From NCBI GenBank assembly GCA_019400425.1, contig JAFREE010000097.1, forward strand, positions 27,884-91,883: 64,000 nt of DNA, given 5' to 3'. Shown here in pieces: positions 12,290 to 24,984 of this stretch. The translations under genes were made by a program, and so were the position numbers. The notes below the pieces were generated by a model. That model saw nothing but the letters and a program-made list of their open reading frames with translations, did not search any database and had not been told where the DNA came from. The stretch is from Hymenochaete sp. R1 (lineage: Eukaryota > Basidiomycota > Agaricomycetes > Hymenochaetales > Hymenochaetaceae). The stretch's first letter is position 1, and each line of letters opens with the position of its first letter.

Positions 12290-12900
12290 TAGATGTTGGA
12301 AAGTCTTCACCAGAAGAGCTCTGGACATACAAGACATACGCCACCTGTCACATCAACTATTGGGCGTACCGGTACCCTTCATCCTCACCCTTCCAATACA
12401 CAATACGCCTCGTATCCGACAGCTTGTACCCGTAAAGCTCATAGATCGCACCAGATCCGCCCTGCCTTAGCACATAATCGTCCGCATAAGAGGTAGAGCT
12501 GGCTCTTTTTTTGGTAGTGTCGCAGGGTTGTTCTATCCCCTCCTTGTCGCCGACTTCTGTTAATTGCGCAAGTACGTGTTTAAAGTACCGTCTCCGGAGC
12601 TTCTGAAGTTGTGTGAGCGTCTATTTTCCATTTTTTTTTGTCTTTTGGTGAGTCTCTGACATTGTACGACTTGGTTCGACGTGGTGCGCCCTATCTCAAG
12701 GCGAGTGCGCTCGGCAAGCTCGACGTCGGGGCTCGTTGGCTTGTTGGAAGGCTTGTTCACTTTGGACTCGTTGGGAAAGGCGAGGCAGGCTCCGGTGAGA
12801 ATGAAACAGCGCTCTCTTAAAGAAGAGTCGTGCGAAAGTAAGCGTATGGAAGAGCTACTTACACAGTCCTGAGTATCAGCCACGCTCTTGTTTGAGGGGC
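12290..12900 (-). pseudogene. Decayed copy of the adjacent 13.4-14.1 kb gene
   Basis: Several blocks match the intact gene to the right in the same order and orientation. 12388-12410 (CTTCCAATACACAATACGC) equals 13376-13394. 12560-12620 (GCAAGTAC...CTCCGGAGCT) corresponds to 13637-13700. 12850-12895 corresponds to the exon-1/donor region at 14000-14045. The conserved C-terminal motif RIVYWK survives, but frames are shifted between blocks and the exon-1 equivalent has an in-frame TGA. It is therefore a tandem duplicate that has lost coding capacity. Confidence 0.7.
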
Positions 12901-13354
12901 CTTGCGTTTATGGGCAGGGCTACCGAATCTTTCTTTCTTGTGTTGGTGAAGCGGATGAGAACGGGGACGTAACACGCAAGGAGGAACCCAAGAAGACTTA
13001 AAGAATGAAGGGGGAGGATTGGAAAAGGATGAAGCATGAGCTTTGTATGGGATGAAAACTCAAAGGTTCTCCAAATAATGGGAGGATGAAATTGAACGAG
13101 GACATCAGCTTTATGAGGAGCAAGTCCAAGACACTATGAAGCAGATGTAAAGTATGCTAGTGTACGCTCATAGATGTCGCGTATTACAATTTTTTTATTG
13201 GATGCATTCCAGATACATGTCTATATTCCCGCATGATACAACGCAGTACTGAACACATCATGATCAATTCAAAATGGACTGCTAGATTCCAAAGGATGCC
13301 ACACAAGCAAAGGATGTGCAACTCGATTTTTTTTCTATCCTATGCCGCCTACTA

Positions 13355-14059
13355 TCAATATGTTTCATCACCAGCCTTCCAATACACAATACGCTCCATC
13401 TCCTCTGACAGATCGTATTTGTTCAACCTATGAATGGCGGCCAGCTCGTCTAGCCATAGGGCATAGTCGTTTGAGCATTCACCGATTTTTACGAATATTG
13501 TCCCGTGCTGTGCCTCGACGAGCCCCACGAGCTCGTCGAAACGCGTCTTCAAATCTGTCGGCGGCGGCAGAGATGGGGTCGACTTGAGCTTGGTCTTCAA
13601 GCTTTTCTTCTTTCCGCTTTCACCGTCCTTCACTGGCTGTGCAAGTACATGAGCGAAATATCGCCTCCGGAGCTCGCGTAGCTGTGTGAATGCCTGTCTG
13701 CGTTTCTTCATCTTCTGAAGCGCCTCGTCCGATTTTTCTCGTTGCAGCTTGTCTTCGTTCGTCCCGTCGAGTTCTTTCTCCAGGCGGCTGAGTGCAGCGA
13801 TCTCTGTGTCGAGTTTCGTTAGCGTGTCGGAGAGCTTCAGTGCTTTGTTCCTGTCGGAAGGGAGGATGTGGGCGTCGGAAAAGGGGGAGGCGTACAAGGC
13901 AACGCTATCCTGGAAACTTACTGTGTAAATCATTCATTCAGCCCGTGCGTCCACTGTCTCTGTAATTATAAAGAATGAAAGGTACGTGGCGAGGGACTGC
14001 TTACAATGTGCTGGGTAACCGCCTGCTCGTTTGAGAGGCTTTGTCTCGTCGACTGCATG
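13355..14059 (-). CDS. Lineage-specific coiled-coil protein, function unknown
   Basis: Two exons (14059-14005 and 13920-13355, phase 1) give 206 residues starting MQSTRQKPLKRAGGYPAH. Residues about 40-110 are a strongly charged heptad-like helix (DTLTKLDTEIAALSRLEKEL, then QKMKKRRQAFTQLRELRRR). A Lys-rich linker follows, then a C-terminal part rich in aromatic residues ending near RIVYWKAGDETY. No known domain is recognisable. The gene lies beside its own degenerate tandem copy. Its ILPSDRNKA...KLD pattern loosely recalls the coiled-coil protein at 35-37 kb (ILPEDSGRA...ELD), but that relation is only a suggestion. Confidence 0.6.
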
Positions 14060-15555
14060 AGGGTTGCGTGATGTTGACATTTCAGTATTGATAGTAAAAA
14101 GCTAGAGCAGAGCAGATAAGAAGGGGGAAATACTAGCTGGTAAACAAGCTGGCCCATCAAGGTATGTGGCGAGCTCTGAGAGGAGATATGTACTTTGATA
14201 AGTAAGGGGAAGATGGAAGGGGAAATAGGAAAAGCCCCAAAGGCGAAGTGAAGAAAGTAGATACAGAGTACTGTTCGCAAAACTATGTGCAGAGAACGCA
14301 TCTTTCATTTTTTCAAAGAATTGAGATGATTGTATGCGCTGAGTGGCTTGTGAGGGGATCACGTACCCAGGTTCTCACGCCCCTCCCAGAATCGGATGGA
14401 TGCGATGTCGAGCGTCTGGGTGGGTGAGTCGAAGATAAACGTTAGGGAAATCCAAGCGCCGCCCTCTTCTCATTCTTCTTCTCTTCCTTCTTCCCTCGTC
14501 ATCGTCGTCGTCGTCGTCGTCACCAGCTGACGACCACACCAATCAATTGTCGACGAACAACATCAAGCGATCGCAGGCGGTGTCTTCTGATCCCATCTTT
14601 AGACTATTCTACTCTGGCACTTCAACTGAAGCCCACGGAATCCATTACCCGCGACAGCGACCAGACCCTCCACCTCTCCAAATTTTACCACTTTCTACCT
14701 TTGTCTTCGTCCGCGAGCAGTCGTCGGCGCTGGTTTTGAGGTCGACGAAGAAATAGAGAAGAATCGGGAACGACGACGAGCGGATAGGACGACCCGCGTC
14801 GAAACACGTTTCTCTCTCCGCGCCTTCCCTTCCCTTCCTCCCCTCGTCTCCTCCCTTTTGGTCCCGCGACGACACAACACAACACAACCACCCCCCGACA
14901 CGACCCTCCTCTCCCCCCATCCCATCACCGTTGCTCACCGTCATCTCTCGCTCAGCAACGAGTCATTTTACGTTCAGCCGTGCAGGAAGGAACGCATTTC
15001 GGGAATCTAGTTAATAGTGTTATTTCAATATAGGTCAGTTCGGTCACGTTTCATCCTTACGCTTCTTCTGGAGAAAGTTTGGTCCCCCCTTCTCTTTCCC
15101 TTCAACCGTCACTAATCTCTTATTTCTCGTCGTGCATTCCTCGTGGTTCGTGTTGGGATCAAATGTCTGGGCTCTAGGACTGGGACTTGGGGAATTCATT
15201 CACCATCATCGGAATCGAAGACATCCCTCACGCTCACGCGCACGCTATCTTTCGTCAGCAGCGTCGCACTTCCTCGTAAAGAGGAACGACGTAACACCAC
15301 CATCCCTCTTCTGAGCCGTGCTTCTTGCGTCGGTGGCTAGCCACCATTCATACATACACTCACATTCCGTCACTCACGCGGACACGAGGAGAAGGTCACC
15401 AACTACAACGTTAACCACAACCAAACCCGACACGTCTCTTTCTTCATCCTTTACCCCTTCTCAACCACATACCCTCCGACATTTTCCGCTCCTTCTTCTT
15501 TTAAAACTTTTATTATCCTCCCTTCTTCATTTCCCGACTCGATAATCCGAACAAA
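14060..15555. promoter_or_regulatory. Long upstream/5' UTR region of the LDB-like gene
   Basis: About 1.5 kb separate the small coiled-coil gene from the ATG of the LDB-like gene. It includes a short GTC/CGT trinucleotide run at about 14500-14522 and long C/T-rich stretches (14450-14480, 15040-15540) typical of basidiomycete promoters and leaders. The short frames here have no domain signature. A 5' UTR intron is possible (GT-rich 15030-15150) but cannot be fixed by reading. Confidence 0.4.
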
Positions 15556-17368
15556 ATGATGAACAACGCACACGCGCGGCCCGCGTCGTTACTCGGTGGA
15601 TTCAACGGACAACCCGTCCCGGGCGGCGGCGCAGGAGGGCCAGGTCCAAGCCAGGGCCCTTCGAACATGTCTCTGGGAGGGCTGAACCTCAGCGGCGGCC
15701 TTGGCGGTGTAGCAGGGATGGGAAATATAGGCGGCGGCGGCGGCGCGGGTGGACCGATGAACGGGATGGGGTCGTTAGGGAATATGGGCAGTATGGGCTC
15801 CGTCGGAGGGCTAGGAAGCATGGCAGCAGGACCAAGTGGGCAGCACCAACATCAACATCCGCAACAACAACAACAGCAGATGTCGCAACATGGGCATGGG
15901 CACGGTCCTGGACCTGGGCCAGGGCAGCAACATGGTGGAGGACCCATGGGTCTCATTCCCAATCACGCTCATGGACATAATCCGCAAGGACAGCAGGGAC
16001 AGCCCCAGCAATCACATAATCCACCTCCGATGGGTGGGTTGGCACCGTCGCAGGCAGGGAATCCGGCAGCGAACCAACAAAATCTACAGTTCCTGAACCA
16101 GCAACAGCAAAGAGTCATGCAGATGCGTCAGCAGCACCAACATCAGCAGCAGCTACAGCATCAACAACAGCAAGGCCAGCCTCAACATGGAATGGGTGGG
16201 TTTCCTGGCTCGGGTACGTTTTTTTCTCTCCTAGTTACTCGTTTTCGAACGGGTCATACCCCGACGAAAGTGATAATTTATTCTAATTCAATTGGGTTTT
16301 ACGGTATTCCGTAGGGTCAACTAATGGCCTGGGAGCGATGCAGGGTCTCGGCGGCATGGTCGGCGGCGGTTTCCCGAGCTCAGGTCCCATGTCACAACTT
16401 CAATTGCAACAAGCTATGGGCATGGGTCGAGGTCAACCTGCGGCTGGAGGTGGTCCTGGAGGTCCTGGCCACCCTCCTCAATCTCAAACACAGCAGCAAC
16501 CACAGCAACACGCGCAGCAGCAGGTTGGCGGAGGGATGGGGCCGATGGGGAGTTTAGGTGGGATGAATCTGGGAGGTGGTGGAGCGGGTGGGATCGGCGC
16601 GAGTGGGATAAACATAATGGGAATGGGGACGCCTTCGGCGCTTATGCGACAACAACAGCAAGGAGGTGTTGGCCAACAGGGATCAGGGCCGGGTGCGCCG
16701 GGGCAACAACATCAACGGGTACCGTCGGCATCGTTCCCTGGGGGGTCCGTACCAGGAGGCCCGCAACAACCTCAGCCTCCTGGACCGCCTGGGACACAGC
16801 AGCAGCAACAGCAAGCACAGAGAGGTGCAGGGAATGTGAATGGTGTACCGAGGGAGTTTGCGGCGGCGATGAACCAGCAAGATCCCTCGCAGCAACAACA
16901 GCTGCTGTTGCAACAAAGGCAAAGGGAACACCAGATGCATGCCGGTCAGCAGCAACATACACAGCAACCACAGCCGCATCCTATGGTCGGATCATCAAGC
17001 GCCGGACCTCAACCGCATCCCATGGTAGGCGCCGGTGGGCCAGGGGGTGGTCCCCCGCAGCAACATCATCAACAGCAGCAGCAGCAGCCAGGACCAAGCC
17101 AGCCGCAACCACCGCAAATGGGAGCTCGAGGGGGAGTTGCTAATGGTGCTGGGACTCCTTCGCCTTTTCCACCGATGTCAGGAGCGGGTGCGCATAGCGT
17201 GAGTCCGATGGGTATGCCTGGATCGGCGGCGGCGGTGCAGCGTGCGCCGTCCGCGCAGTCGATGGGAGGGGGCGGCGGGCCTCAGCATCATGCAATGGCG
17301 CATCAGCAGGCTCTTCAGCATCAGCACGTCCACCAACAACAACATCCTCATCAAGGAGGACCTAATCC

Positions 17369-17412
<44 letters not shown>

Positions 17413-20400
17413 CTCCTCTCAACCTCAATCCCCACACTCAGTCACACCCCGTCCCAAATCAAAATGTTGGTCAAAACCTAAACGGCACTCCGAACTCGAA
17501 TCTCAATGCGAACCAAAGCCAGAACGCGTTACCGTTCCAAAATCCACTGAGCCAACATCCGATGGGTCCCGGTCCTGGGCCAGGGAATGCGGCGAACAGC
17601 CAAGGTCAGGGACACCCACTCCCACAACCAACACACCAAACGCCGGGGATGGCGAACGCACAGATACAGTCGACACCAGGTGTCGGTGGGCTACATCCAC
17701 AACATCCACAACATCAGCACCAGGCGGGAGTTATGGGCGGGTTACCGATGTCAGGGTTGGGTGGACCTGGGCCTCCCGGGCCTCCTGGACAGCAACAACA
17801 ACAGCATGCGGTAGGCTCGAGTGCGGGATCGCCTCAGAGGAACGGACATGCGCCAGTGGCGGGGGCGAGGCCGCAGTCTGTTGCGGGAGGGAGGGTCGGC
17901 GTTGGTGTTGGTGTGGGAGGGATGGTAGAGCAGCCCCCGATGCATGGGTTCGTACCTGGGCCTGGACATGGGCCTGGTGGCGGGATGGGCATTGGCGTTG
18001 GTGTCGGGATTGGAGGAGGAGGGAGCCCGTTCCAGATGCGAGCTGCTACCGGGCCGCCAGGAGGACCGAACCCGAACCAGGGCCAACCGCAGCCTCAACC
18101 TCAAGCGTCTCAACAGCAGCAGCAGCAAGCACAACAGGGCGGTGGACACAGTTCTCCATTCGGCGCACAGGGAATGGGGATGGGCGGAGGCAATGGTGGT
18201 ATGAACGCGCATGGTAACATGGGAGGTATGGGTATGGGAGTCGGTGGTGTAGGTGGTGCTGGAGGACGAGTGACGCCCGTATCTGTTGCGCAGAGCCCGA
18301 TGGCGGGGCTTGGGAGTTCGCCTGGTGGACCAGGTGTACCGGGACGGTTGGAGAACGCGGGTATGGGGCATGGTGGACACAGTGGACATGGCGGACATGG
18401 TATGAATACCGGGATGGGAGGCATGTCAGGCTTTGGCGGCGTCGGCGTTCATGGACACGCACCCTCACATGCGCCTGGGATGGTCCCCGTACCGATCCCT
18501 GCATCCTCACCCGGGGCCGGCCGATTTCAGACTCCTGCTCAGGAGCTTGCACAACAGCATCAACAGCAGCAGCAGCAACAAAGGGTGAATAGGCAGGGGA
18601 GTATCGGTGCCGTTGGACCCGGACCAGGGTTCGGAGGAGCGGGAGTAGGACCGCTTGTGGGTGGTGGTGCTCCGCCGAACAGCCACGGACACAGTCAGAA
18701 CCACGGAGTCAGCCATAATCAGCATCAGCATCAGCTCCAGCATGGTATGGGTGTCGGCGTAGGGATGGGTGGAGGACCTGGGTCGGGGCCGTTAGGGACG
18801 CCTCAGAGACCACCGAGTCGCACACCGAGTATTCCGCACCCGCCTTCGGGGGGCATGGCTCCGCCGTTTGGGAACAGCCCCAGACATGTGCAGACGCCTC
18901 AGCAAGGACAAGGGCAGCAGCAAGGACATCCAAGTGCGAATGGAGTGGTTGAGGGGTCGCCGGGTGTGAATCGTCAGGCTTCGCGGACGCCTCAGCAAGG
19001 ACAGGGACAAGTGCAACAAGTGCAAGGACCGATGGGTGCGATTGGGGCTGGGACGCCGATGCTTGCGCAGAAAATGTCGCCCCAGCAACAACACCAACAC
19101 CAGCAAGCGCTTCAGCATCAACAGCACCAACAACAGCTGCTTCACCAACAGCAGCAGCAGCAACAGCACTTTCAACTCCAACAGCAACAGGGGCAGATGC
19201 AGAACAGACCGCCTTCACAAGCCCAGGTGCATCAGCGGCAGCAGATGCGTCCGCCTTCGGGCCAGGCTCAGCATCAGCCAAGTGTCAGTGCTGGTATCAA
19301 TGGACATGGGACACCTGCATTGGGGCACGCGAGACCGCCTTCAGCTTTGGCGCAATCGCATGTGCCAGACCAGACAGGTCCTGGGCAAGGGCAGGCTCAA
19401 GGAGGGCAAGGACAACAACAACAACCGAATGCGCAACAGCGGCAGCAGACTCCGGTGCAGCAGACCCCGAAAACAAGGGAAACGCAGTTACCGCCGACGC
19501 CTAGTAGTGCGAGTGCGGGAAGCATGAATTCGGGTCAGATGGCGCCGTCGATGGGGAAAGTAAGACATGGCCTGGGGATTCAGCAGCAGATGCCAAATGG
19601 GCAGCATCAGCCACAGCAACAAGGGCCGCCTCAGCCTCAGCAGCCACAGGTGCAGACGCAGCATGGACAACCTGCGGCCGGTATGAATGCGAATGCTGCT
19701 CAGGCTCAGCAGCAACAGCAGTCGCAAGGCCCTCCTGGTCCTTCTGCACAAGCGCAGGGTTTGCAACAGAGGACTGGGATACAGGATGGAGGGAATGCCC
19801 CGCCGCCTGGGCCACAGATGGGGATGGCTTTCCCTCGTGCGCAGCTGCCGTTTCCTCCCATGTACGCTATCAGCCGCCTATTGTCTTTGAGCGATGCTAT
19901 GGCGCAGCCCAAAGAACCCGTAAGTTTTACGCGCTATCGTTATCAAGCAAGCATTGATTGAGCTTATCATAATCATTTGTCAGCTGTCTCGCGATTACTG
20001 GAATGCCATTGTGCATGACTTCTTTTCCCCCAAAGCCGCTCTTCAATTCACAGTATGGAAGGACAACCCACAACAAGAAGCAAAACCTTTCGGTGCGTGG
20101 AGTAGGTCAATCTCCCCATGATTTTTGGTGTTGACTAACCTCCTCCACTTTTTCTCTTGCCCCGATAAAAAAATCTATTCACAGATGTCAGCATGCCCAT
20201 CCTCTCCCGTTTCTTTCTCGTGACTTGCGAATCCGGCGTGAGCTCGATGTCGCTCAGTCTATCAGGCGCGACAGAGAAACAGATGGCGGGCGTCCCTCAT
20301 GCATTCTTTGTTGAGTGCCTCAACGCATCATGGACGTTCAACTACACGAATGGATACATCGTCACGCTCCGCGGCCCGCTTACCGCCCTCATCTCCATGC

Positions 20401-21612
20401 ACATCGTCCCCTCGCCCATGCCCACCAACGCGAACATGAGCGGAAATCACGTAGTCTTTAAGATCGAAAACATGACCTTCCTCTCGCGCTCGTTCACGCG
20501 CGCGCTTAATGTGGAGTATATACGTGGTGGGAGGAGCGAGCAGGTACATAGGACGCCGAGGATGATGGCGATGAAATCGGAGCCGGCGCTGGGGATGGGC
20601 CCGTCCTCATCTTCGACGGCGACGACAATGAAGGGCAGTCCGGAGTCGGTATCGGGGGCGGGGATGAGGGCGTTGGCGGGGAGCAGTACGAGTAGTTCGG
20701 CGAGCTCGCCGGGTGAAGGAGAGGACAAGACTGGTGGTACAAGTACGGGATCGGGAGCTGGGGAGTTGTGGGTGAATTTGACGGATGCGAGTATACCGAG
20801 CGAGCCTGTGAATGCGTTTGGGATCCCACAAGCCACGATGCGGTGTCTTGAGGTACGGGATCTCTCGCTGTGCAATTTTTCCGGGTTGATGCTGACTTCT
20901 CGTGTATTTGTAGCTGGCTGAGAGTGTTGGACACATGTCGGAACTGATCGAGTTCTCGATCAGCCACCACTTAGGCCCGCGAGGTACGTCGTATTGGGCT
21001 TGAATTCTTAAGAAACGTTCGACTGATTTATTTCTGCAAGACTCACTCAAAAACTTCGCGCTCATGCTTCGGGAAAATGGAGCCCAGCTCCAGCATCTCC
21101 AACAACCGCACCCTTCTCATGGATCCGACTCGCATGGTCTGAACGGCGTCACCGCTCCCAGTCCATCCGTAAGTTCTTATTTTTAAATCGTTGATACAAA
21201 TTGCCATGTCCAGTGCTAATCATCTCATCTGTTGTCCTTCCAGGCTCAAGGGCCACAACCCACGAACGGCCCTCAGCCAGACAGCAAAGACGCCCTCTCC
21301 GCCAACGCCAACGCCTCCCCTGCCATCGCCTCTGCCTCCACGCCTGCCTCCGTCCAACAAGCCCCAACACCAAATAACGTGCCCATGTCCGCCGGTCTCG
21401 GCTCCGGCCCTGCACCCAATTCCACGTCGGGAGGAGGAATGGGACCGGGGCAGACGTCGACGAGCTCGACGCCTAGGGTGAGCCATGCGAATTTGAAGAG
21501 GAAGGCGGGTGACACGAGTTCGCCGACGACGGAGCATCATCCAGCGCCCCCCACGAAGAGGACACAGCGGAAGAGGAGTTTGAAGAATCAGAATCAGAAT
21601 CAGCAGAGCTAG
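15556..21612 (+). CDS. LIM-domain-binding (LDB/Adn1/PtaB-type) transcriptional co-regulator
   Basis: Seven exons (15556-16213, 16315-19919, 19984-20092, 20185-20852, 20914-20983, 21041-21168, 21244-21612) join in phase to 1868 residues. The first about 1400 residues are low-complexity G/Q/P/H/M-rich sequence with a polyglutamine run. The LIM_bind domain begins at about residue 1422 with LSRDYWNAIVHDFF and continues through WKDNPQQEAKPF, MPILSRFFLVTCESGV, FNYTNGYIVTLRGPL, the FKIENMTF region and LELAESVGHMSELIEFS. The tail ends in a basic motif (PTKRTQRKRSLKNQ). Fungal relatives (S. pombe Adn1, Candida Mfg1, Aspergillus PtaB) act with LisH-type partners such as Flo8/SomA to control adhesion, filamentation and development. 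Family assignment is secure from the domain. The very long N-terminal extension exceeds the lengths I know for this family. Confidence 0.92.
17371..17411 (+). repeat. CAG microsatellite encoding polyglutamine
   Basis: An almost pure run of more than ten CAG codons lies in exon 2 of the LDB-like gene, between NP and PPLNLNPH, encoding an uninterrupted glutamine tract of about 15. It sits among many shorter CAG/CAA tracts. Confidence 0.95.
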
Positions 21613-22921
21613 TCTTTGCTGTTGAGCCTGATTTCCTTCTACTTCTTTTTTACGTGCTTTCGCTCTTTTGTGTGTATCCTCGCGCTGTATGACTCATGAC
21701 TGCTCCCCCCTTCTATTTCGATTCGACTGATTCGATCCATGTAACTCCCGGCTCCCATTCTCACCCAAAAACCCTGCCTACCCACGTTTTCGCTCTTCAT
21801 GTTGCATCTCCTTTCCTTCCCCCCATCCCACAGATTGCTTTCGGTCGCCTTTCACTCACCTCTATCCAGCGCAAAAAGGATCCCCTTCTCGCCCTTTCCA
21901 TTTCTCCCTCGTATTTCGTATCGTACCCTATAGATTGTATGCATACCGCTGAAGGTCCCATCGACACCTAACCTATTCTTCATTCCTCTTCACAACTCCA
22001 TCCTTCCGGCACCATTTCGTTCATGCCCTTTCGATTTATTTTATGGCTTTGCGTTGTGTTTTCTCATTCCACGGTCCCCCCCCCCCTTTTTTTTCCCCTT
22101 ACAAACACAAAAGCCCCTCTCGTCGTTTCGGTTCTTCGGCTGTCCCTTTTTTTCATTCGAAAATTTCTCTCGATTTCTTCACGACCAGCAGAATTCTTTC
22201 GTGTCCCAGTAGTTCCGTCCATTCTTCTTTTTTCTTGCAACAACCCCTCTCGCCTTCTTCTTTATTAAGTTTTAAGGAACGCATCGCTATTTTCTTGTTT
22301 TGTCTTTTTCTCGTCTTTCAGTTTCGTTATCGTCTTTTTCTTTCTCTTTCTTTTTTCTCCTCGTTTCATCTCGTGTCATGCATCTCATGTAACTTTACTT
22401 TATATTCCGCTTGTCTAGTGCACCTCCCGTCGGCATGAGGGAAAACCAAAAGAATATATACCGCGACCGCTACCGGAACTGAAACTGAAACTGATATCGA
22501 TTGATGTATGATGCTTGACGCATGAGGACGACTTGGTTGGGTCGTGAGCTTCATGCTATGTCATGCGATTTATGGCGAGTAATGAGATACCGAGCAACCG
22601 AAACCCGAGGTAGACCCTAGAATCCTGTCCTCAAGAAAGAAAGACGAACTCGGTTTTGAACTGAGCTATAAATAGTTCCCGCAGGGTTCGACCCTGCGCT
22701 TCCCAACATCACCCAGCGGCAGGTTTCAGAAAGAGAATCGTTAGCGAGGCGAGCAGAAGGAGTAGCCGCTAAATTCAATCACATGGAAATGGGCAGAGCA
22801 AGTTCCGGGAAATCCGTCCCGCGTCCAACAAACAAACTAGGAGTCTCCGAATCAACATTTTCCTCCTCAACCACGACCATCGTAATTCTCTACTCACGCT
22901 CTCCACGAAATATTTGATACT
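21613..22921. other. 3' flank of LDB-like gene and promoter of the acyl-CoA dehydrogenase gene
   Basis: The left 850 bp are extremely C/T-rich on the plus strand with no coding signature. Near 22690 is a short stem with a TTCGA loop (GCAGGGTTCGACCCTGC) that mimics a tRNA T-arm, but no complete cloverleaf forms around it. The last about 200 bp should hold the acyl-CoA dehydrogenase promoter. Confidence 0.4.
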
Positions 22922-24730
22922 ATGCTTCGCAGAGCTTCAAGGTTGAATGGTCTGGCTAGAACTGCTGCCAGCAGCCATCGGAATGTAGCGTATGTCTTGC
23001 GTCTCGTTGACCGTCGTGAATACATAGAGTAGCATACTCACTGGTAATTCGTCCATTTTAGAGCACGAACCTTTAACCTTGCTTACGCGTATAAAGCACG
23101 GGCATTCTCTTCTTCGAGGTCTGCTAGGTCAGAGTCGTCTGTGCTGAATTCTTTGGATACGTTCACGGAGGAAGAACTTATGTTACAAGAGTCCGGTACG
23201 TGTCTTTGTTGGATGTGATTCGTTGAATAGGCCACTTATATGTCGCTATATGGTATTGAACACGTAGTGAGAAGGTTTGCAGAGGATGTGGTTGCCCCGA
23301 AGGTGCGAGAAATGGATGAGAAAGAGATGATGGACCCGGAAATCATCAAGGGGTTGTACGAGCAAGGGGTACGTTCCCCGACTTTCCTCTAAAGCACCCT
23401 ATGCAGCCAAACTAACTATTCCGTCTTGTTTCTTCATGCAATAGCTCATGGGAATCGAGACGCCAGAAGAATACGGCGGTGCGAACTGTTCATTCACTTC
23501 TGCCATCATTGCAATCGAGGAGCTCGCCAAAGTGGATCCGTCCGTGTCCGTGTTATGTGATGTGCACAATACGCTCGTAAACACGATATTCCGCACACAC
23601 GGAACGCCTGAGCAAAAGGAGAAATACCTGAATATGCTAAGTAGCGGGAGTGTGAGTCCTTGGGAAGTGGTCGTGGGGCCGTATGCTAAAATGAGAAACA
23701 GGTTGGATCCTTCTGCTTGTCGGAGCCTGCTTCAGGGTCAGATGCGTTTGCCCTCCAGACACGAGCGAAGAAAGTTGGAGATAAATGGATCATCAACGGG
23801 TCAAAAATGTGGATCACCAACTCATACGAAGCTGACGTTTTCCTAATATTTGCTAACGTGCGTGTTTATTTTTCAACTTCGCTTCTTTACACTTAATTTT
23901 GTAATCAGGCGGACCCGAGTAAAGGCTATAAAGGTATCACTTGCTTCGCAGCTACGAAGGATATGGGAATCCAGATCGCGAAGAAAGAGCAGAAATTGGG
24001 GATCCGTGCATCGTCGACCTGTACACTTAACTTTGATGACCTTGAAATCCCAGAAGGGAATGTCATAGGTGGAGTCGGGAAAGGATACAAAGTAAGCACA
24101 CTCTAGTTCATCTACGTGATCTTCACGTTTACCCGAATGCGAGATTGCAATCGAATGCTTAAACGAAGGTACATATGCACCTCTCATTTAAATACAGGAT
24201 AGTTTGGAGAAACTGACGCAAAAAATCCCACCCCACAGGTCGTATCGGTATCGCCGCCCAAATGATCGGCCTCGCCCAAGGCGCTTTCAACAAAGCCGTC
24301 CCGTACACTTACCAACGCACCCAGTTCGGCCAGCCCATCGGCACCTTCCAAGGGCTCTCCTTCCAAATCGCCGACGCCGCGACAGAGATCGCCGCCGCGC
24401 GTCTATTGACGTACAACGCTGCGAGGCGGAGGGAGGAAGGGCGGGAGTTCGTGAAGGAGGCGGCGATGGCGAAGCTGTATGCGAGTCGGGTTGCGCAGAG
24501 CGTTAGTGGTGGGGCGGTGGAGTGGTGTGGGGGCGTTGGGTTCACGAGAGAGACGGGGATTGAAAAGTATTGGAGGGATTCGAAGATTGTGAGTTGTTTT
24601 TTCTCCTTTATTGCTTTTCTTTGAGGATGGCGTACTGATAGGTATTTATGACTAGGGCGCCATTTACGAAGGGACGTCGAATATCCAACTACAGACCATC
24701 GCGAGGCTCATCCAGAAGGAATACTCATAA
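22922..24730 (+). CDS. Mitochondrial acyl-CoA dehydrogenase (short/branched-chain type)
   Basis: About eight exons. The N-terminus [18 protein letters not shown] is basic, hydroxylated and free of acids, as expected of a mitochondrial presequence. It continues with [30 protein letters not shown] and [12 protein letters not shown]. The FAD/substrate motif [18 protein letters not shown] is restored after removing an intron at about 23652-23700. [30 protein letters not shown] and the C-terminal bundle ([20 protein letters not shown]) follow. The end [20 protein letters not shown] carries the catalytic-base glutamate (YEG). The enzyme oxidises acyl-CoA to enoyl-CoA and passes electrons to ETF. 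Sequence is closest to SBCAD-like enzymes of branched-chain amino-acid or short-chain breakdown. Exact chain specificity cannot be read. Confidence 0.92.
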
Positions 24731-24984
24731 ACGCATACATCCACCACTTTCATTTGTACAATACTTGTATACAGTCACTGCATCGCAAATCGGAACACAT
24801 TTTCCTTTTTATCGTCTCTGAGGAAGTCTGTTTCGCACACAGCATAAAGCCGTTCCAAAATCCGGAGAACGGAGAAAGTGTCACGGTGAGAGCTGGGGAT
24901 GCATTCGGAAGCAAGTCGCGCTATAATCTTTATTCTACATTACGCATAAGCACCCAAAAAAGAAGTTGCCCGTATCATTAGATA

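Noticed and set aside
14500..14522. GTC/CGT trinucleotide run as a coding repeat
   Set aside because: No supported reading frame contains it; simple promoter-region microsatellite.
16642..19912. Many long frames on the minus strand and in the +2/+3 frames opposite the LDB-like gene
   Set aside because: Shadows of CAG/GGN-rich repetitive coding sequence; the in-phase seven-exon model ending in a LIM-binding domain explains the region.
22640..22715. Possible tRNA: a T-arm-like stem GCAGGGTTCGACCCTGC with a CTCGG/CTGAG stem and TTTTGAA loop upstream
   Set aside because: No matching 5' acceptor strand (GGGAAGC), no D-arm/A-box at proper distance, and the segment between the two stems is too long; probably chance.
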